From positions 62,001 to 126,000 of the forward strand of contig NZ_KB899213.1 in NCBI RefSeq assembly GCF_000378085.1: 64,000 nucleotides of DNA, read 5' to 3'. The notes beneath the pieces are model-generated. The model was not told the origin of the DNA. It did not search any database and was given only the letters and a program-made list of their open reading frames with translations. The stretch comes from Hoylesella loescheii DSM 19665 = JCM 12249 = ATCC 15930. GTDB taxonomy: Bacteria; Bacteroidota; Bacteroidia; Bacteroidales; Bacteroidaceae. Position numbers and translations under genes: made by a program. Positions 43,472-53,284 of this stretch are shown here, piece after piece (positions within the stretch are counted from its first letter, which is position 1; each line of letters starts with the position of its first letter).

Positions 43472-45319
43472 TTATTCCTTTATTATCTTCTTAAATGCTT
43501 CAACCAATTCGGTGACAACAAGCGGCTGTCCCTTCACCTCATTATATTGATAAGGCACGAAACCGTCAATCTTTCCACGCAGATACATGGCAAATTGGCC
43601 CATGTTTTGTTCGGCCACAACCACCTTTTTATACTTCCGCAGCACCTCTTCGGTATTTGCGGGTAGGGGATTGATGTACTTAAATTGTGCCAAAGCCACC
43701 TTGTTACCCTGCTTGCGCAAAGCTTTCATTGCCGAGAAGAGGTGTCCGTAGGTGCTACCGAAGCCTACAATAAGCAGGTCGGCATCCTCATCGCCTTGCA
43801 CTTGCACATCGGGCACCTTGATGCCAGCCACCTTTTGCGCACGCAGGTGCACCATCAGGTTGTGGTTTTCGGGTTCGGTAGAGATGTTTCCTGTCTTTCC
43901 GTCTTTCTCCAAACCGCCTAAAATATGTTCGTAACCAGGTGTTCCAGGGATGGCCCAATAGCGCGCTTGTGTAGCTTCGTCACGTCGATAGGGCGTGTAG
44001 TTACCACGCATTTCTTCGGTGGCGAAGTGCGGATGGATGTCGGGCAGCTTGTTGATGTCGGGCAATTGCCATGCAGCCGACCCGTTACCAAGAAATCCGT
44101 CGGTGAGAAGGATCACAGGTGTGAGGTATTCTAGTGCTATTTTGGATGCATCGTAAGCAGCATAGAAGCAGTCGGTGGGGCTTGTTGCAGCGATAACGGG
44201 CATGGGCGATTCGCCATTTCGGCCGTACAAGGCCTGCAAAAGGTCGGTTTGTTCGCTCTTGGTGGGCAATCCTGTGGATGGGCCACCTCGTTGAACGTCG
44301 ATAATTACAAGTGGAATTTCGTCGATAACAGCCAAGTTCATGGCTTCGCTTTTAAGGCAAATGCCAGGCCCCGAGGTAGAAGTGGCGGCCAACGCACCAG
44401 CGAACGAAGCGCCGATGGCACTTGCGCAGCCCGAAATTTCGTCTTCGCATTGCACCGTTTTCACGCCCAAGCTCTTGTGTTTGGCCAGTTCGTGGAGGAT
44501 GTCAGTTGCGGGAGTGATGGGATACGAACCTAAGAACAGTTGCAACCCAGCCTTTTCGGCTGCGGCGATAAGTCCGTAAGCTGTGGCCTTGTTGCCTGTG
44601 ATATCCATATAACGGCCCTTTGTTTTCACCTTCGACTCGATGCGATAGGTGGCCGGAACCGATGCGTGCGTATTGTGTCCGTAGTCGTATCCGGCCATCA
44701 CCACCTTGATATTGCTTTCAGCTATCTGCGGTTTCTTACCGAATTTCTTGCGTAAGAAATCGAAGGCCAACTCCATATCTCGGTTGAAAAGCCAGCAAAC
44801 GATACCCAGTGCGAACATGTTTCGGCACTTCAGCATCGACTTATTGTCCATGCCCGTGTCTTTAAGGCACTCCTTCACCATGGTAGTGATGGGACATGCC
44901 ACCACGCAATCGGGGTCGATACCTAGTTCGGCGAGGTAGTCTTCGGTTGTAAACTCGGCCTTTTTAAGGTCCTTCGGGCCAAAGCTGTCGGTGTCGATGA
45001 TGATGGTTGCTTGTGGGCGAGCGTACTTGTACTGCGTTTTCAGCGCAGCAGCGTTCATAGCCACGAGCACGTCGCAGAAGTCACCAGGTGTAAGTACCTT
45101 GTCTTCTCCGATGTGTACTTGATATCCCGACACGCCGTTTAGCGAGCCTTGCGGTGCGCGGATGTCTGCCGGGAAATCCGGAAAGGTTGATATGTCATTA
45201 CCAACAGTTGCGGAAATGGTCGAGAAGATGTTTCCGGCCAACTGCATTCCATCACCCGAGTCCCCTGAGAAACGAACCACAACTTGGTCCAATTCTTTCA
45301 CTTCCAATTCTTCGGACAT
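43472..45319 (-). CDS. korA: 2-oxoacid:ferredoxin oxidoreductase, fused gamma-alpha subunit
   Basis: A 615-residue fused subunit. Residues about 10-190 are the gamma domain (VVVRFSGDSGDGMQLAGNIF, FPDFPADIRAPQGSL). The rest is the alpha part with GNKATAYGLIAAAEKAGLQL, the YPITPATDILHEL motif, EDEISGCASAIGASFAGA and TSGPGICLKSEA. A C-terminal domain has LLIVGFGSTYGHLF and VVVAEQNMGQFA. It is the normal length for fused KorA/VorB-like proteins. With the beta subunit it oxidises a 2-oxoacid and feeds ferredoxin, supplying reductant or, in reverse, fixing CO2. Its promoter is a near-perfect consensus. Confidence 0.92.
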   Translation of the reverse strand: MSEELEVKELDQVVVRFSGDSGDGMQLAGNIFSTISATVGNDISTFPDFPADIRAPQGSLNGVSGYQVHIGEDKVLTPGDFCDVLVAMNAAALKTQYKYARPQATIIIDTDSFGPKDLKKAEFTTEDYLAELGIDPDCVVACPITTMVKECLKDTGMDNKSMLKCRNMFALGIVCWLFNRDMELAFDFLRKKFGKKPQIAESNIKVVMAGYDYGHNTHASVPATYRIESKVKTKGRYMDITGNKATAYGLIAAAEKAGLQLFLGSYPITPATDILHELAKHKSLGVKTVQCEDEISGCASAIGASFAGALAATSTSGPGICLKSEAMNLAVIDEIPLVIIDVQRGGPSTGLPTKSEQTDLLQALYGRNGESPMPVIAATSPTDCFYAAYDASKIALEYLTPVILLTDGFLGNGSAAWQLPDINKLPDIHPHFATEEMRGNYTPYRRDEATQARYWAIPGTPGYEHILGGLEKDGKTGNISTEPENHNLMVHLRAQKVAGIKVPDVQVQGDEDADLLIVGFGSTYGHLFSAMKALRKQGNKVALAQFKYINPLPANTEEVLRKYKKVVVAEQNMGQFAMYLRGKIDGFVPYQYNEVKGQPLVVTELVEAFKKIIKE

Positions 45320-45357
45320 AATGTTAGCACTTAGATTGTTTATAGTTAGAACGATGG

Positions 45358-45389
45358 CAAAAGTAAAACAAATAAAAGATAGTTACAAA
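45358..45389 (-). promoter_or_regulatory. Promoter of korA
   Basis: Read on the minus strand: TTTG (45389-45386), 20-bp spacer, TACTTTTG (45365-45358). It fits TTTG-N19-21-TAnnTTTG and gives a leader of about 30 nt. Confidence 0.7.
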
Positions 45390-45604
45390 TTTTTGGGCAG
45401 GAATTTTATTATAACCTTTCGCTCGGCTTCATTTCGGGGGTGTTAGAAAGTAAGTTTTGAAACGCGTTGTATGGTCATGGGTTAAGCTATGCGATGCAAT
45501 GCGTTACAGAAGGTAAGTCTTTTGCCCCTTACAAGCCCTTTATGATAAAGTTTGGTAAGCAAAATGTAAGGTGCTTTGTTTTGCATAATTGTGGAATATA
45601 AATA

Positions 45605-45795
45605 AAGGTGGGAGGGTGGAAAGGTGAAAGAGTGAAGGGTTGAAAAGGTGAAAAGATGACGTTTAAAGGTGAAAGAGTGAAGGGGTGAAAAGGTGAAAAG
45701 ATGCTTCGCCTACCAACTTGTCAACTCACAAACTTATAAATTCACAACCTTATAAACTTATTTGTTAACTCACAAACTTATAAACTCAAAGCGTA
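45605..45795. repeat. GGTGAAAA and CTCATAAACT simple repeats
   Basis: First GGTGAAAGAGTGAAGGGTG-type units (45608-45702), then ACTCACAAACTTATAAAC-type units (45715-45795). No coding content; part of a 944-bp gap that also holds element E. Confidence 0.7.
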
Positions 45796-46057
45796 ATATG
45801 CACTTTATATTCCTTATGTTCTTCTGTCAAAAAAGGAATATACTTTTGTCAAAGGGGGTTAAACGGAGGGTGCGAGATGACTTTTAGCGCTCGCCATAAC
45901 GTGCGAAATGGTGCAGAATATCGCGTGAAATATACTTGGCATTTTATTGAGAATTTACGTTTTGCATCGTAAGTTTATGCAAAACGTTCAGCAACCAATA
46001 TGTTTTTAAATGCCGTTTACAGAGCGTTAAAACATAGTTTTTTCGTCTTTCGACGTG

Positions 46058-46162
46058 TTACATGTTAGATGGAACGCGATTCCTTGTTAGATGGAACAAT
46101 GTTCCTGTTGATATGTAACCCTGTTCCAGTTGACATGGAACAGCAGTACCACTCGTTGGTAA
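46058..46162. repeat. Five-palindrome 22-bp-period element, copy E
   Basis: Units at 46058 (TTACATGTTAGATGGAA), 46080 (TTCCTTGTTAGATGGAA), 46102 (TTCCTGTTGATATGTAA), 46124 (TTCCAGTTGACATGGAA) and 46146 (GTACCACTCGTTGGTAA). This is the most diverged copy at sequence level, yet the 17+5 spacing is kept exactly. It lies between two genes of the same strand. Confidence 0.85.
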
Positions 46163-46263
46163 CAAGCCCATTGATAACTAACTGCGTTACAATAGGTATG
46201 TTTAGGGGAAACGAGAAAGGGAAAAATGCGGTGGTTTACCTTGGTAAGGTGTATGCTTAGAGC

Positions 46264-46635
46264 TTATTTTTCTATCGTTACTTCTTCCACCATCTTCTCG
46301 TTTTGAGTGATTGCAGTCAGCGAATCGTTCTCAAACCGCAGTGAAGTGGTAAGTATAAAGCCCTGTGTTTTCACTCTTACCGCCTCCTTATAATGAAGAA
46401 CGTCAACATGTTTTCTGTCTTCAACAAACGTATCTTCACTGAATGGTTTACCCATTATGCCCTTTACTTCTTTGGTGTTCATACCAAGTCTAACCTTGTC
46501 GCGTGGAAAATTTGAGGCTGTGGGTACAAAGGCACAAGCCGAAAAGGCGATAAGCATGATGCAGGCGCAAAGCACAGCGTAGCACATACCACTTGTTATA
46601 GCGTGTCGTGTGATGTGTGTGATGACTGGTTTCAT
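46264..46635 (-). CDS. SmpA/BamE-like small lipoprotein
   Basis: A 123-residue lipoprotein. The signal region MCYAVLCACIMLIAFSAC ends in a lipobox at Cys34. The mature part carries the small alpha-beta SmpA/OmlA pattern (VRLGMNTKEVKGIMGKPFSE, then a strand-rich stretch HVDVLHYKEAV and LTTSLRFENDSLTAI). BamE relatives support the outer-membrane assembly machine, but Bacteroidota have many such domains with unknown roles. The frame continues upstream to 46806 into the next gene; the ATG at 46635 starts the signal peptide. It follows the upstream hypothetical gene on the same strand with a 116-bp gap. Confidence 0.7.
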   Translation of the reverse strand: MKPVITHITRHAITSGMCYAVLCACIMLIAFSACAFVPTASNFPRDKVRLGMNTKEVKGIMGKPFSEDTFVEDRKHVDVLHYKEAVRVKTQGFILTTSLRFENDSLTAITQNEKMVEEVTIEK

Positions 46636-46751
46636 ATTGATGTGTTTAATAAAAAAAATGTTCCGGTTTGTTCTCCAAATCTGAATCGCTGCATTGTCAA
46701 CACTTAAACGCCGTGAGAAGGCCTTAATCCAAGTTCCTTCTTCAAGAGAGA

Positions 46752-47252
46752 TTAGGCGTTCAAGCCAGTGTTTTTGCGATGTGGTAGTAGGGCTAATCGC
46801 GCCCATTTACTTTTGAAGAAGAGGGTGGAGTGAGGTCCTTTGTTCTTCATTTGGAACACATGACTTCGTGGAAACTTTGTTCCTTTCATGTCGGAGAGGT
46901 CTACAACCGCCCTACGAATAGGCGAATAGGCCACCAGCCTACCTTTGTAGGCAAAGATTAAAGTGCAATATTGGTCGGTAAGTGACAAGTTTTTTAGGCC
47001 CTTGAGGTCGGAATGGCTAACCTGCAAACCTAGTTGGCGTGGGTCTTGATAAGGACGAAGAATGTGCACGCTGTCCCATTCCTCGTCTTCGTACACGTGT
47101 TCCAGGCAGAGCTTATCGCCGTGAATGGCACTTGCCACCGCACGTTCTATGTCTATTTTGTTGTTGCAGCAACAGTGGAAAATTATCGTTACCACCAGCA
47201 GAAGGCACACCACTGCCACCATAATCATTACGTTTCTTCTTCTCATCGTCAT
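46752..47252 (-). CDS. Hypothetical membrane-anchored protein
   Basis: A 166-residue protein I do not recognise. Residues about 8-25 (VMIMVAVVCLLLVVTIIF) form one membrane helix, followed by a Cys-rich stretch HCCCNNK. A soluble domain of about 135 residues with mixed charge follows. A basic N-terminus (MTMRRRN) suggests the N-terminus stays in the cytoplasm and the domain faces the periplasm. A second ATG lies 6 bp inside. A TATATTTG box at 47307-47314 suits the start. It may be cotranscribed with the SmpA-like lipoprotein. Confidence 0.6.
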   Translation of the reverse strand: MTMRRRNVMIMVAVVCLLLVVTIIFHCCCNNKIDIERAVASAIHGDKLCLEHVYEDEEWDSVHILRPYQDPRQLGLQVSHSDLKGLKNLSLTDQYCTLIFAYKGRLVAYSPIRRAVVDLSDMKGTKFPRSHVFQMKNKGPHSTLFFKSKWARLALLPHRKNTGLNA

Positions 47253-47306
47253 CCTTTTGTCTGCGGTTTCTTTATGAAATGAAGTGATTTAGCCGAAGCC
47301 ATAGCG

Positions 47307-47314
47307 CAAATATA
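47307..47314 (-). promoter_or_regulatory. -7 box of the hypothetical membrane protein gene
   Basis: Minus-strand TATATTTG followed by C matches TAnnTTTG, 55 bp before the ATG at 47252. Confidence 0.5.
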
Positions 47315-47406
47315 CGAAAAAAGAGAACATCTTCAAAAAGAAAATCATGTTGTTGTGTTAGGAACTTGCCTCTCGCCACCTTAATAAGGGGATATTCGCT
47401 AGTGAT

Positions 47407-47857
47407 CAGGGCTTACGCAAGTTTGGGGTAAGAGAAACTCGTTATGCCAACTACCGCGTAGCGGTTGGTCCGTTGATAGGGCAGGGTTGGAGAGCAACGG
47501 CGACCTACCCTGCCTAAGTTGTGCGTGAGCAAAGCAAGGCCGAAGGTCTTGGTCTTTTTACAGTTGAACAATCTGTTTTTTGGAAACCAATGGATAAAAA
47601 CGATGTTCTTCGTTAATAGCATTTACCCGCATATCCGTCTATTGACTTGATGACAGATGCGCTAAACGTAAAAAGACCAAGACCTTCGGCCTAGCTTTGT
47701 TATTCCATCTGCAAGACAGGGTAGCTCACTTCATTCGCAACCCTGCCATACCAACAGACCAACCGCTACGCGGTAGCTGGTGATATAGCCATTCGTTTTT
47801 TATCTAATCTTGCTCAAAAAGTATCGTCTCTTATCCCGAACTCGCGTAAGGGCTAGT
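47407..47857. repeat. Large imperfect inverted repeat, about 450 bp
   Basis: The left arm (about 47407-47562) runs through AACTCGTTATGCCAACTACC, GATAGGGCAGGGTTGG and GGCCGAAGGTCTTGGTCTTT. The right arm (about 47669-47857) runs in the opposite order: AAAGACCAAGACCTTCGGCC, GCAACCCTGCCATACCAAC, CGCTACGCGGTAGCTGGTG, then TTATCCCGAACTCGCGTA. The centre (about 105 bp) is unrelated. Each arm also holds smaller palindromes. No transposase or target-site duplication is evident; single arms of this element occur elsewhere in the window. Confidence 0.8.
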
Positions 47858-47960
47858 GGATGTGATGAAAAACGACAAGTTGTTATGTATATTTTTCTCC
47901 CCAAAATGCAAAACAATCATATTAGCAGCCGCTTTGCATTTCGGGGAAAAAACTTTTTAG

Positions 47961-47968
47961 TAACTTTG
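47961..47968 (+). promoter_or_regulatory. Likely -7 box upstream of leuS
   Basis: TAACTTTG followed by CG. If it drives leuS (ATG at 48352) the leader is about 375 nt and contains simple repeats. The -33 match (TTTG, 23 bp away) is imperfect. Confidence 0.4.
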
Positions 47969-47999
47969 CGGATGATAAGCGTATGAGGAGGCCGTAGGT

Positions 48000-48322
48000 G
48001 GAAGAGTGAAAAGGTGAAAAGGTGAAAGAGTGAAAAAATGGCTAACGCCCAGTAAAGGCGAAAAGGTGAAAGGGTGAAAAAATAGCTAACGCCCAATAAA
48101 GGCGAAAGGGTGAAAGGGCGAACAAATGGCTAACGCCTTCAAGCCGAAATGTCTTCGGACGCTTCACCCATGAGGCCTTGAGTTTCTGAAACAAAGGAGT
48201 TTTTAAGTTCGTGATGCATTGTTTGCGAGCTGCAAAAGAGCGTTCTTGACCATTCACAAACTCATCACCCACAGCCTTAGAGCCTAAACTCATAAACTTA
48301 CAAGCTCATAAACTTAGCAACT
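48000..48322. repeat. GGTGAAAA and CTCATAAACT simple repeats upstream of leuS
   Basis: Repeated GGTGAAAAGGTGAAAGAGTG and AAATGGCTAACGCC units (48003-48140), then AAACTCATAAACTTACAAGC units (48280-48322). They fill most of the leuS leader. Confidence 0.7.
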
Positions 48323-48351
48323 TCATAATAAGAAACATTAAATAAAACAAG

Positions 48352-51228
48352 ATGGAATATAACTTTAGGGAAATAGAAAAGAAGTGGCAAAAGCGATGGG
48401 AGGAACAGCAAACCTATCGCGTTGAAGAAGACAAAAGCAAGAAGAAGTTCTATGTACTCAATATGTTCCCCTACCCATCGGGGGCTGGGTTGCACGTAGG
48501 ACACCCCTTGGGTTATATCGCCTCTGACATATACGCCCGCCATAAGCGACTGGAAGGCTACAATGTGCTTAACCCCATGGGCTATGATGCCTATGGTTTG
48601 CCGGCCGAACAGTATGCCATACAGACGGGACAACACCCTGCCGTAACCACCGAAACAAACATCGCGCGCTATCGCGAGCAGCTAGACCGCATCGGTTTCT
48701 CGTTCGATTGGAGTCGCGAGGTGCGTACCTGCGACCCAACATATTATAAATGGACGCAGTGGGCTTTTCAAAAGATGTTCGATTCGTATTACGACAACGA
48801 CCAACAACGTGCCTTACCCATCGCCCAGCTTGAAGAACGATTGGCCAAGCAAGGCACGGAAGGACTTAACGTTGCTTGTAGCGAAGAACTAAATATCACT
48901 GCCGAGGAGTGGAAAGCTATGGACGAGCATGCCCGACAGGCCACGTTGATGAACTATCGCATTGCTTATCTGGGCGAAACGATGGTGAACTGGTGTGCCG
49001 AACTGGGCACGGTGCTGGCCAACGACGAAGTGGTAGACGGCGTTAGTGTGCGTGGTGGCTACCCCGTTGTGCAAAAGAAGATGCGCCAATGGTGCCTTCG
49101 CGTTAGTGCTTATGCACAGCGTTTGCTCGAAGGATTGGATAAAGTAGACTGGACCGACTCGCTGAAAGAGACCCAACGCAACTGGATTGGTCGCTCGGAA
49201 GGAGCCGAAGTGGAGTTTGCCGTGAAAGACAGCAACGAGCGTTTCACCATCTTTACCACTCGCGCCGACACCATCTTCGGCGTTACTTTCATGGTGCTGG
49301 CTCCCGAAAGCGAATTGGTAGACCGCCTTACTACGCCCGAACGTCGTGCAGAAGTGCAGGCCTACGTAGACGCAACCAAGAAAAGAACCGAACGCGAACG
49401 TATTGCCGACCGCAAGGTTAGTGGCGTTCCCACTGGCGCTTACGCTATTAACCCACTCACAGGTGAGGCACTTCCCATTTGGGTTAGCGACTATGTGCTG
49501 GCTGGTTACGGCACGGGAGCCATCATGGCGGTGCCTGCACACGACAGCCGCGACTATGCCTTCGCTCGCCATTTCTCGCTACCCATCGTGCCACTTATCG
49601 AAGGTGCCGACATTTCGGAGCAGAGTTTCGATGCCAAAGAGGGTATCGTGATCAACTCGCCCGCCGCAAACAACGCCGCCAAGGATGGCCAAACGCATGG
49701 CCTGGTGCTAAACGGACTGACCGTAACGGAGGCTATCGCCAAGACCAAAGAATATGTTTCGCGCCACAACTTGGGTCGTATCAAGGTGAATTATCGCCTT
49801 CGCGATGCCACGTTCTCGCGTCAACGCTATTGGGGAGAACCGTTCCCCGTATATTATAAGGGTGATATGCCCTACATGATTCCACAAGAATGCTTGCCGC
49901 TTGAATTGCCCGAGGTGGACAATTACCAACCTACGGCAACGGGCGAACCGCCATTGGGCAACGCCAAAGCATGGGCGTGGGACGAGAAAGCTCGCCAAGT
50001 GGTAGACAAGAGCCTAGTAGACGGGGTGCAAGTGTTCCCCTTAGAGCTGAATACAATGCCTGGTTTCGCTGGTTCTTCAGCCTATTTCTTGCGCTATATG
50101 GACCCTCACAACAACGAGGCGTTGGTGAGCAACGAGGCCGTTAGCTATTGGCAGAACGTTGACCTATACGTGGGCGGAACGGAACACGCCACAGGACACC
50201 TTATATATAGTCGCTTCTGGAACAAGTTCCTCTTCGATTTGGGCGTGGCCGTAAATGATGAGCCGTTCCAAAAGTTGGTTAACCAAGGTATGATTCAAGG
50301 CCGAAGCAACTTCGTTTATCGTGTGCAGAGAACCGAAGGAGAGGGTGATAAGGCTCCGCTCTTTGTGTCGTTGGGGCTGAAAGACCAATACGAGGTTACG
50401 CCCATACACGTGGATGTGAACATCGTACATGGCGACGTGCTGGACATTGATGCCTTCCGCGCATGGCGACCCGAATATAAGGATGCCGAATTTGTGCTCG
50501 AAAACGACAAGTATGTGTGCGGTTGGGCCGTCGAAAAGATGTCGAAGAGTATGTACAATGTGGTAAATCCCGACCTCATCGTTGAGAACTACGGGGCCGA
50601 TACCCTGCGTCTTTACGAGATGTTCCTTGGTCCTGTGGAGCAAAGTAAACCGTGGGACACCAACGGAATTGATGGTTGTCACCGCTTTTTGAAGAAGTTC
50701 TGGGGCCTGTTCTACAACCTACGCACGGATGAATTTATGCCAAACGAGGCCGAGGCAACGCCCGAACAGCTTAAGTCGGTTCATAAATTGCTGAAGAAAG
50801 TATCGGCCGACATCCCCGCTTTCTCGTATAACACGGCCGTGGCAGCCTTTATGATATGCGTAAACGAACTGTCGCAAGCCCATTGCACCAATAAAGAGCT
50901 GCTCTCGAAGTTGGTGGTTGCCCTCGCACCTTTCGCTCCGCACATCGCCGAAGAGCTGTGGGCGGCTCTGGGTAACGAGCAAACGGTGTGCGATGCGCAG
51001 TGGCCAGCCTACGAAGAGAAGTATCTCGAAGAGAGCGAAGTGCAATTGGCCATCGCCTTTAACGGCAAAGCACGTTTCCAAAAGGCTTTCGCAGCCAACG
51101 CCACCAATGCCGAAATAGAACAGGCAGCCATGGCCGACGAACGCTCGGTTAAGTTCCTTGAAGGCAAACAGGTGGTGAAAGTGATCGTTGTACCGAAGAA
51201 AATCGTTAACATCGTGGTGAAAGGATGA
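48352..51228 (+). CDS. leuS: Leucine--tRNA ligase
   Basis: A 958-residue class I aminoacyl-tRNA synthetase that charges tRNA-Leu in the cytoplasm. [17 protein letters not shown] (near residues 40-55) is the HIGH-type motif and [10 protein letters not shown] (KMSKS at about 729-733) is the second ATP motif. The CP1 editing domain is present (about 240-460, with [18 protein letters not shown] and [16 protein letters not shown]). The C-terminal anticodon-binding and tail domains end [16 protein letters not shown]. Length and domain set are normal. The ATG at 48352 begins the usual [18 protein letters not shown] start. Confidence 0.98.
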   Translation: MEYNFREIEKKWQKRWEEQQTYRVEEDKSKKKFYVLNMFPYPSGAGLHVGHPLGYIASDIYARHKRLEGYNVLNPMGYDAYGLPAEQYAIQTGQHPAVTTETNIARYREQLDRIGFSFDWSREVRTCDPTYYKWTQWAFQKMFDSYYDNDQQRALPIAQLEERLAKQGTEGLNVACSEELNITAEEWKAMDEHARQATLMNYRIAYLGETMVNWCAELGTVLANDEVVDGVSVRGGYPVVQKKMRQWCLRVSAYAQRLLEGLDKVDWTDSLKETQRNWIGRSEGAEVEFAVKDSNERFTIFTTRADTIFGVTFMVLAPESELVDRLTTPERRAEVQAYVDATKKRTERERIADRKVSGVPTGAYAINPLTGEALPIWVSDYVLAGYGTGAIMAVPAHDSRDYAFARHFSLPIVPLIEGADISEQSFDAKEGIVINSPAANNAAKDGQTHGLVLNGLTVTEAIAKTKEYVSRHNLGRIKVNYRLRDATFSRQRYWGEPFPVYYKGDMPYMIPQECLPLELPEVDNYQPTATGEPPLGNAKAWAWDEKARQVVDKSLVDGVQVFPLELNTMPGFAGSSAYFLRYMDPHNNEALVSNEAVSYWQNVDLYVGGTEHATGHLIYSRFWNKFLFDLGVAVNDEPFQKLVNQGMIQGRSNFVYRVQRTEGEGDKAPLFVSLGLKDQYEVTPIHVDVNIVHGDVLDIDAFRAWRPEYKDAEFVLENDKYVCGWAVEKMSKSMYNVVNPDLIVENYGADTLRLYEMFLGPVEQSKPWDTNGIDGCHRFLKKFWGLFYNLRTDEFMPNEAEATPEQLKSVHKLLKKVSADIPAFSYNTAVAAFMICVNELSQAHCTNKELLSKLVVALAPFAPHIAEELWAALGNEQTVCDAQWPAYEEKYLEESEVQLAIAFNGKARFQKAFAANATNAEIEQAAMADERSVKFLEGKQVVKVIVVPKKIVNIVVKG

Positions 51229-51235
51229 TGTTTAA

Positions 51236-51422
51236 GTTGGTGAGTTTTTGAGTTAATGAGTTGATTAGTTTTTGAGTTAATTAGTTTTTGAGACTATAAA
51301 CTCATAAACTCAAACCCTCAAAAACTCCCTAACTCCCCAACTTATAAACTCAAAAACTCCCCAACTCAAAGACTCCCCAGCTCAAAAACTCATAAACTAA
51401 AACCCTCATAAACTTAAATACG
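51236..51422. repeat. GAGTTTTTGAGTTAATGAG / CTCATAAACTCAAA simple repeat
   Basis: The left part is rich in GAGTTTTTGAGTT units and the right part in AAACTCATAAACTCAAA units, so the two halves are roughly inverted and can pair. It fills the whole gap between leuS and the YitT gene. Confidence 0.75.
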
Positions 51423-51424
51423 AT

Positions 51425-52393
51425 ATGACAATCGACCATAAAATGCTCCTTAGCGAGATTAAAGATTATGTGTTTATCACCCTTGGCCTCTGCCTATACA
51501 CTTTTGGCTTGGTGGTGTTTATCATACCCTACAAGATTGTAACGGGCGGTGTTATGGGCGCGTCGCTCGTTGTTAACTACGCCACGGGCTTTAATATAGA
51601 GTACACTTACGCCATCATCAACATCTCGCTCTTGGTTTTGGCACTGAAGGTACTGGGCTGGCGCTTCCTGTTAAAGACCATCTATGCCACGGCTGCCTTG
51701 TATTTCTTGCTGGAATATGCGCAAGAGCTGATGCCAAAGATTGAGGGAACTAACGACTTTGTGCAGATACTTGGCCCTGGAAACAACTTCATGTCGTTGC
51801 TCATCGGCTGTACGTTAACGGGTTCGTCGTTGGCCATCGTGTTTCTTAATAATGGTAGTACGGGTGGAACCGACATCATTGCCGCCGTAGTAAACAAGTT
51901 TTTCAACCTGTCGTTGGGTCAGGTGTTGTTCCTTGTAGACATCTTTATCATTGGCAGCTGTTTCTTTTTTCCGCAGTTCGGAACGTATTACGAACGGGCG
52001 CGGATGACAGTCTTCGGACTATGTACGATGATTGTAGAGAACTTTATGCTCGACTATGTGATGAACGCTCGACGAGAATCGGTGCAGTTCCTTATCTTCT
52101 CGCGCAAGTATCAAGAGATTGCCAACGCCATCGCCTTGCATACCGACCATGGCGTTACCATACTTGACGGGCACGGATGGTACACGGGTAAGGAGATGAA
52201 AGTGCTCTGCGTGCTGGCTAAGAAGAACGAAAGTCAAATGATTTTCCGCCTTATCAAGCTGATAGACCCTAATGCCTTCGTTAGTCAGAGTGCCGTTATC
52301 GGTGTTTATGGCGAGGGCTTCGACACCATTAAGGTTAAGGCCAAGGAGATGCCTGAACCACCCAAAAGGCTGAAAGAAGAGAATAAAGAGTAG
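51425..52393 (+). CDS. YitT family membrane protein
   Basis: A 322-residue inner-membrane protein. It has five or six hydrophobic segments in residues about 15-215 (for example YVFITLGLCLYTFGLVVFII and LGQVLFLVDIFIIGSCFFF), with the glycine-rich family motif VTGGVMGASLV and NNGSTGGTDIIAAV. A C-terminal soluble DUF2179 domain (about 230-305: HTDHGVTILDGHGWYTGKEM, VLCVLAKKNES) follows. YitT proteins are proposed transporters but substrate and mechanism are not established. It may be cotranscribed with leuS and is followed by a strong hairpin. Confidence 0.9.
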   Translation: MTIDHKMLLSEIKDYVFITLGLCLYTFGLVVFIIPYKIVTGGVMGASLVVNYATGFNIEYTYAIINISLLVLALKVLGWRFLLKTIYATAALYFLLEYAQELMPKIEGTNDFVQILGPGNNFMSLLIGCTLTGSSLAIVFLNNGSTGGTDIIAAVVNKFFNLSLGQVLFLVDIFIIGSCFFFPQFGTYYERARMTVFGLCTMIVENFMLDYVMNARRESVQFLIFSRKYQEIANAIALHTDHGVTILDGHGWYTGKEMKVLCVLAKKNESQMIFRLIKLIDPNAFVSQSAVIGVYGEGFDTIKVKAKEMPEPPKRLKEENKE

Positions 52394-52432
52394 GTATTAT
52401 TCAACTACCGCGTAGCGGTGGGCTTGCTATAG

Positions 52433-52466
52433 GGCAGGGTAGGGAGCGCAAACAACCTACCCTGCC
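52433..52466 (+). terminator. Hairpin terminator of the YitT gene
   Basis: A perfect 11-bp stem (GGCAGGGTAGG / CCTACCCTGCC) with a 12-nt loop, followed by TTATTTG. It is built from a copy of the dispersed ACCGC/GCGGT repeat family. Confidence 0.75.
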
Positions 52467-52562
52467 TTATTTGTAACAGGTGGCAGCTTTGTATTTACTG
52501 TGTTTGTTGTTTGTTTGGTGGCCTATATGGAAGCAAATGATACTGACGTGTGGCATGGTTTT

Positions 52563-52640
52563 TAGTCCCTCGTTTCTCCAACTACCGCTACGCGGTAGTT
52601 GGCGTAATGAGAGTTTCTTATTCCCCCAACGCCTATAGTA
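52563..52640. repeat. Dispersed ACCGCTACGCGGTAGTTGG repeat
   Basis: CAACTACCGCTACGCGGTAG, TTGGCGTAATGAGAGTTTCTTA: the palindromic core and the AAACTC flank are those of the 47.4-kb element in reverse orientation. No gene in the rest of the 891-bp gap (52394-53284). Confidence 0.65.
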
Positions 52641-52827
52641 TAGATTGTTGAAGCGATGCCTACAATTGACCTTGAACAAAGTTAGATGGGTAAAGGTGGC
52701 TACTACTCCAGCAATCACAACGCGGTAGTTAGTGCAAAACAAACCATAAATACAAGGGCAAACATGAGCTGTATGTTATCCTAGCCTAGCGTAGGTTTGT
52801 AAACTTGGGTGTTTGATGTCCAATCAA

Positions 52828-53115
52828 TAAATACCATTTCGTTCCAAACAACCACACACCTTATTATATATACGCGCACGAGGGAAAAGCCTTGTATCTT
52901 GCCTAAGTATCAAAACACCAAGCGGTGAACCTACTTGGGCATCCTTAAAAACATGCGCACATTTCCCAATAAAATAGCTCTTCCACCCAACGAATACAAT
53001 TCCCGCCATGTTACAGCTATTTTGGAAGGCTGTTCCATGTTATCTGGAACATTGTTCCATCTTAACTGGAACCCGATTCCAGATAACTTGGAATCGAAGT
53101 ACATCTAATCTGTAA
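52828..53115. repeat. 288-bp repeat containing five-palindrome element, copy F
   Basis: The right 105 bp (53011-53115) is TTACAGCTATTTTGGAA, TTCCATGTTATCTGGAA, TTCCATCTTAACTGGAA, TTCCAGATAACTTGGAA and GTACATCTAATCTGTAA with 5-bp spacers. The left 183 bp aligns gap-free to copy C. The stretch nearest the palindromes (AATAAAATAGCTCTTCCACC) is invariant between the two, while changes cluster in the middle. It lies between convergent genes. Confidence 0.9.
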
Positions 53116-53284
53116 CACGCCCGTTTACTAAAAGACGCTTAACAAGAGCCAACTGGATGGTTTTCAGAAGCTATGCTGAGGGAGCACGATGGGATATAGA
53201 TGGTACGAATACATACCATATCTTCAACCGTATAAGCCAAGCTTACCCTTTACTGCATACAAAAAAGATGTAGTTAATACCTAT

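Noticed and set aside
46635..46806. N-terminal extension of the SmpA-like lipoprotein frame
   Set aside because: The extension overlaps the upstream gene and would bury the lipoprotein signal; the ATG at 46635 gives a normal signal peptide.
47407..47857. Insertion sequence
   Set aside because: No transposase frame, no clear terminal repeats with target duplications; only an inverted repeat made of dispersed pieces.
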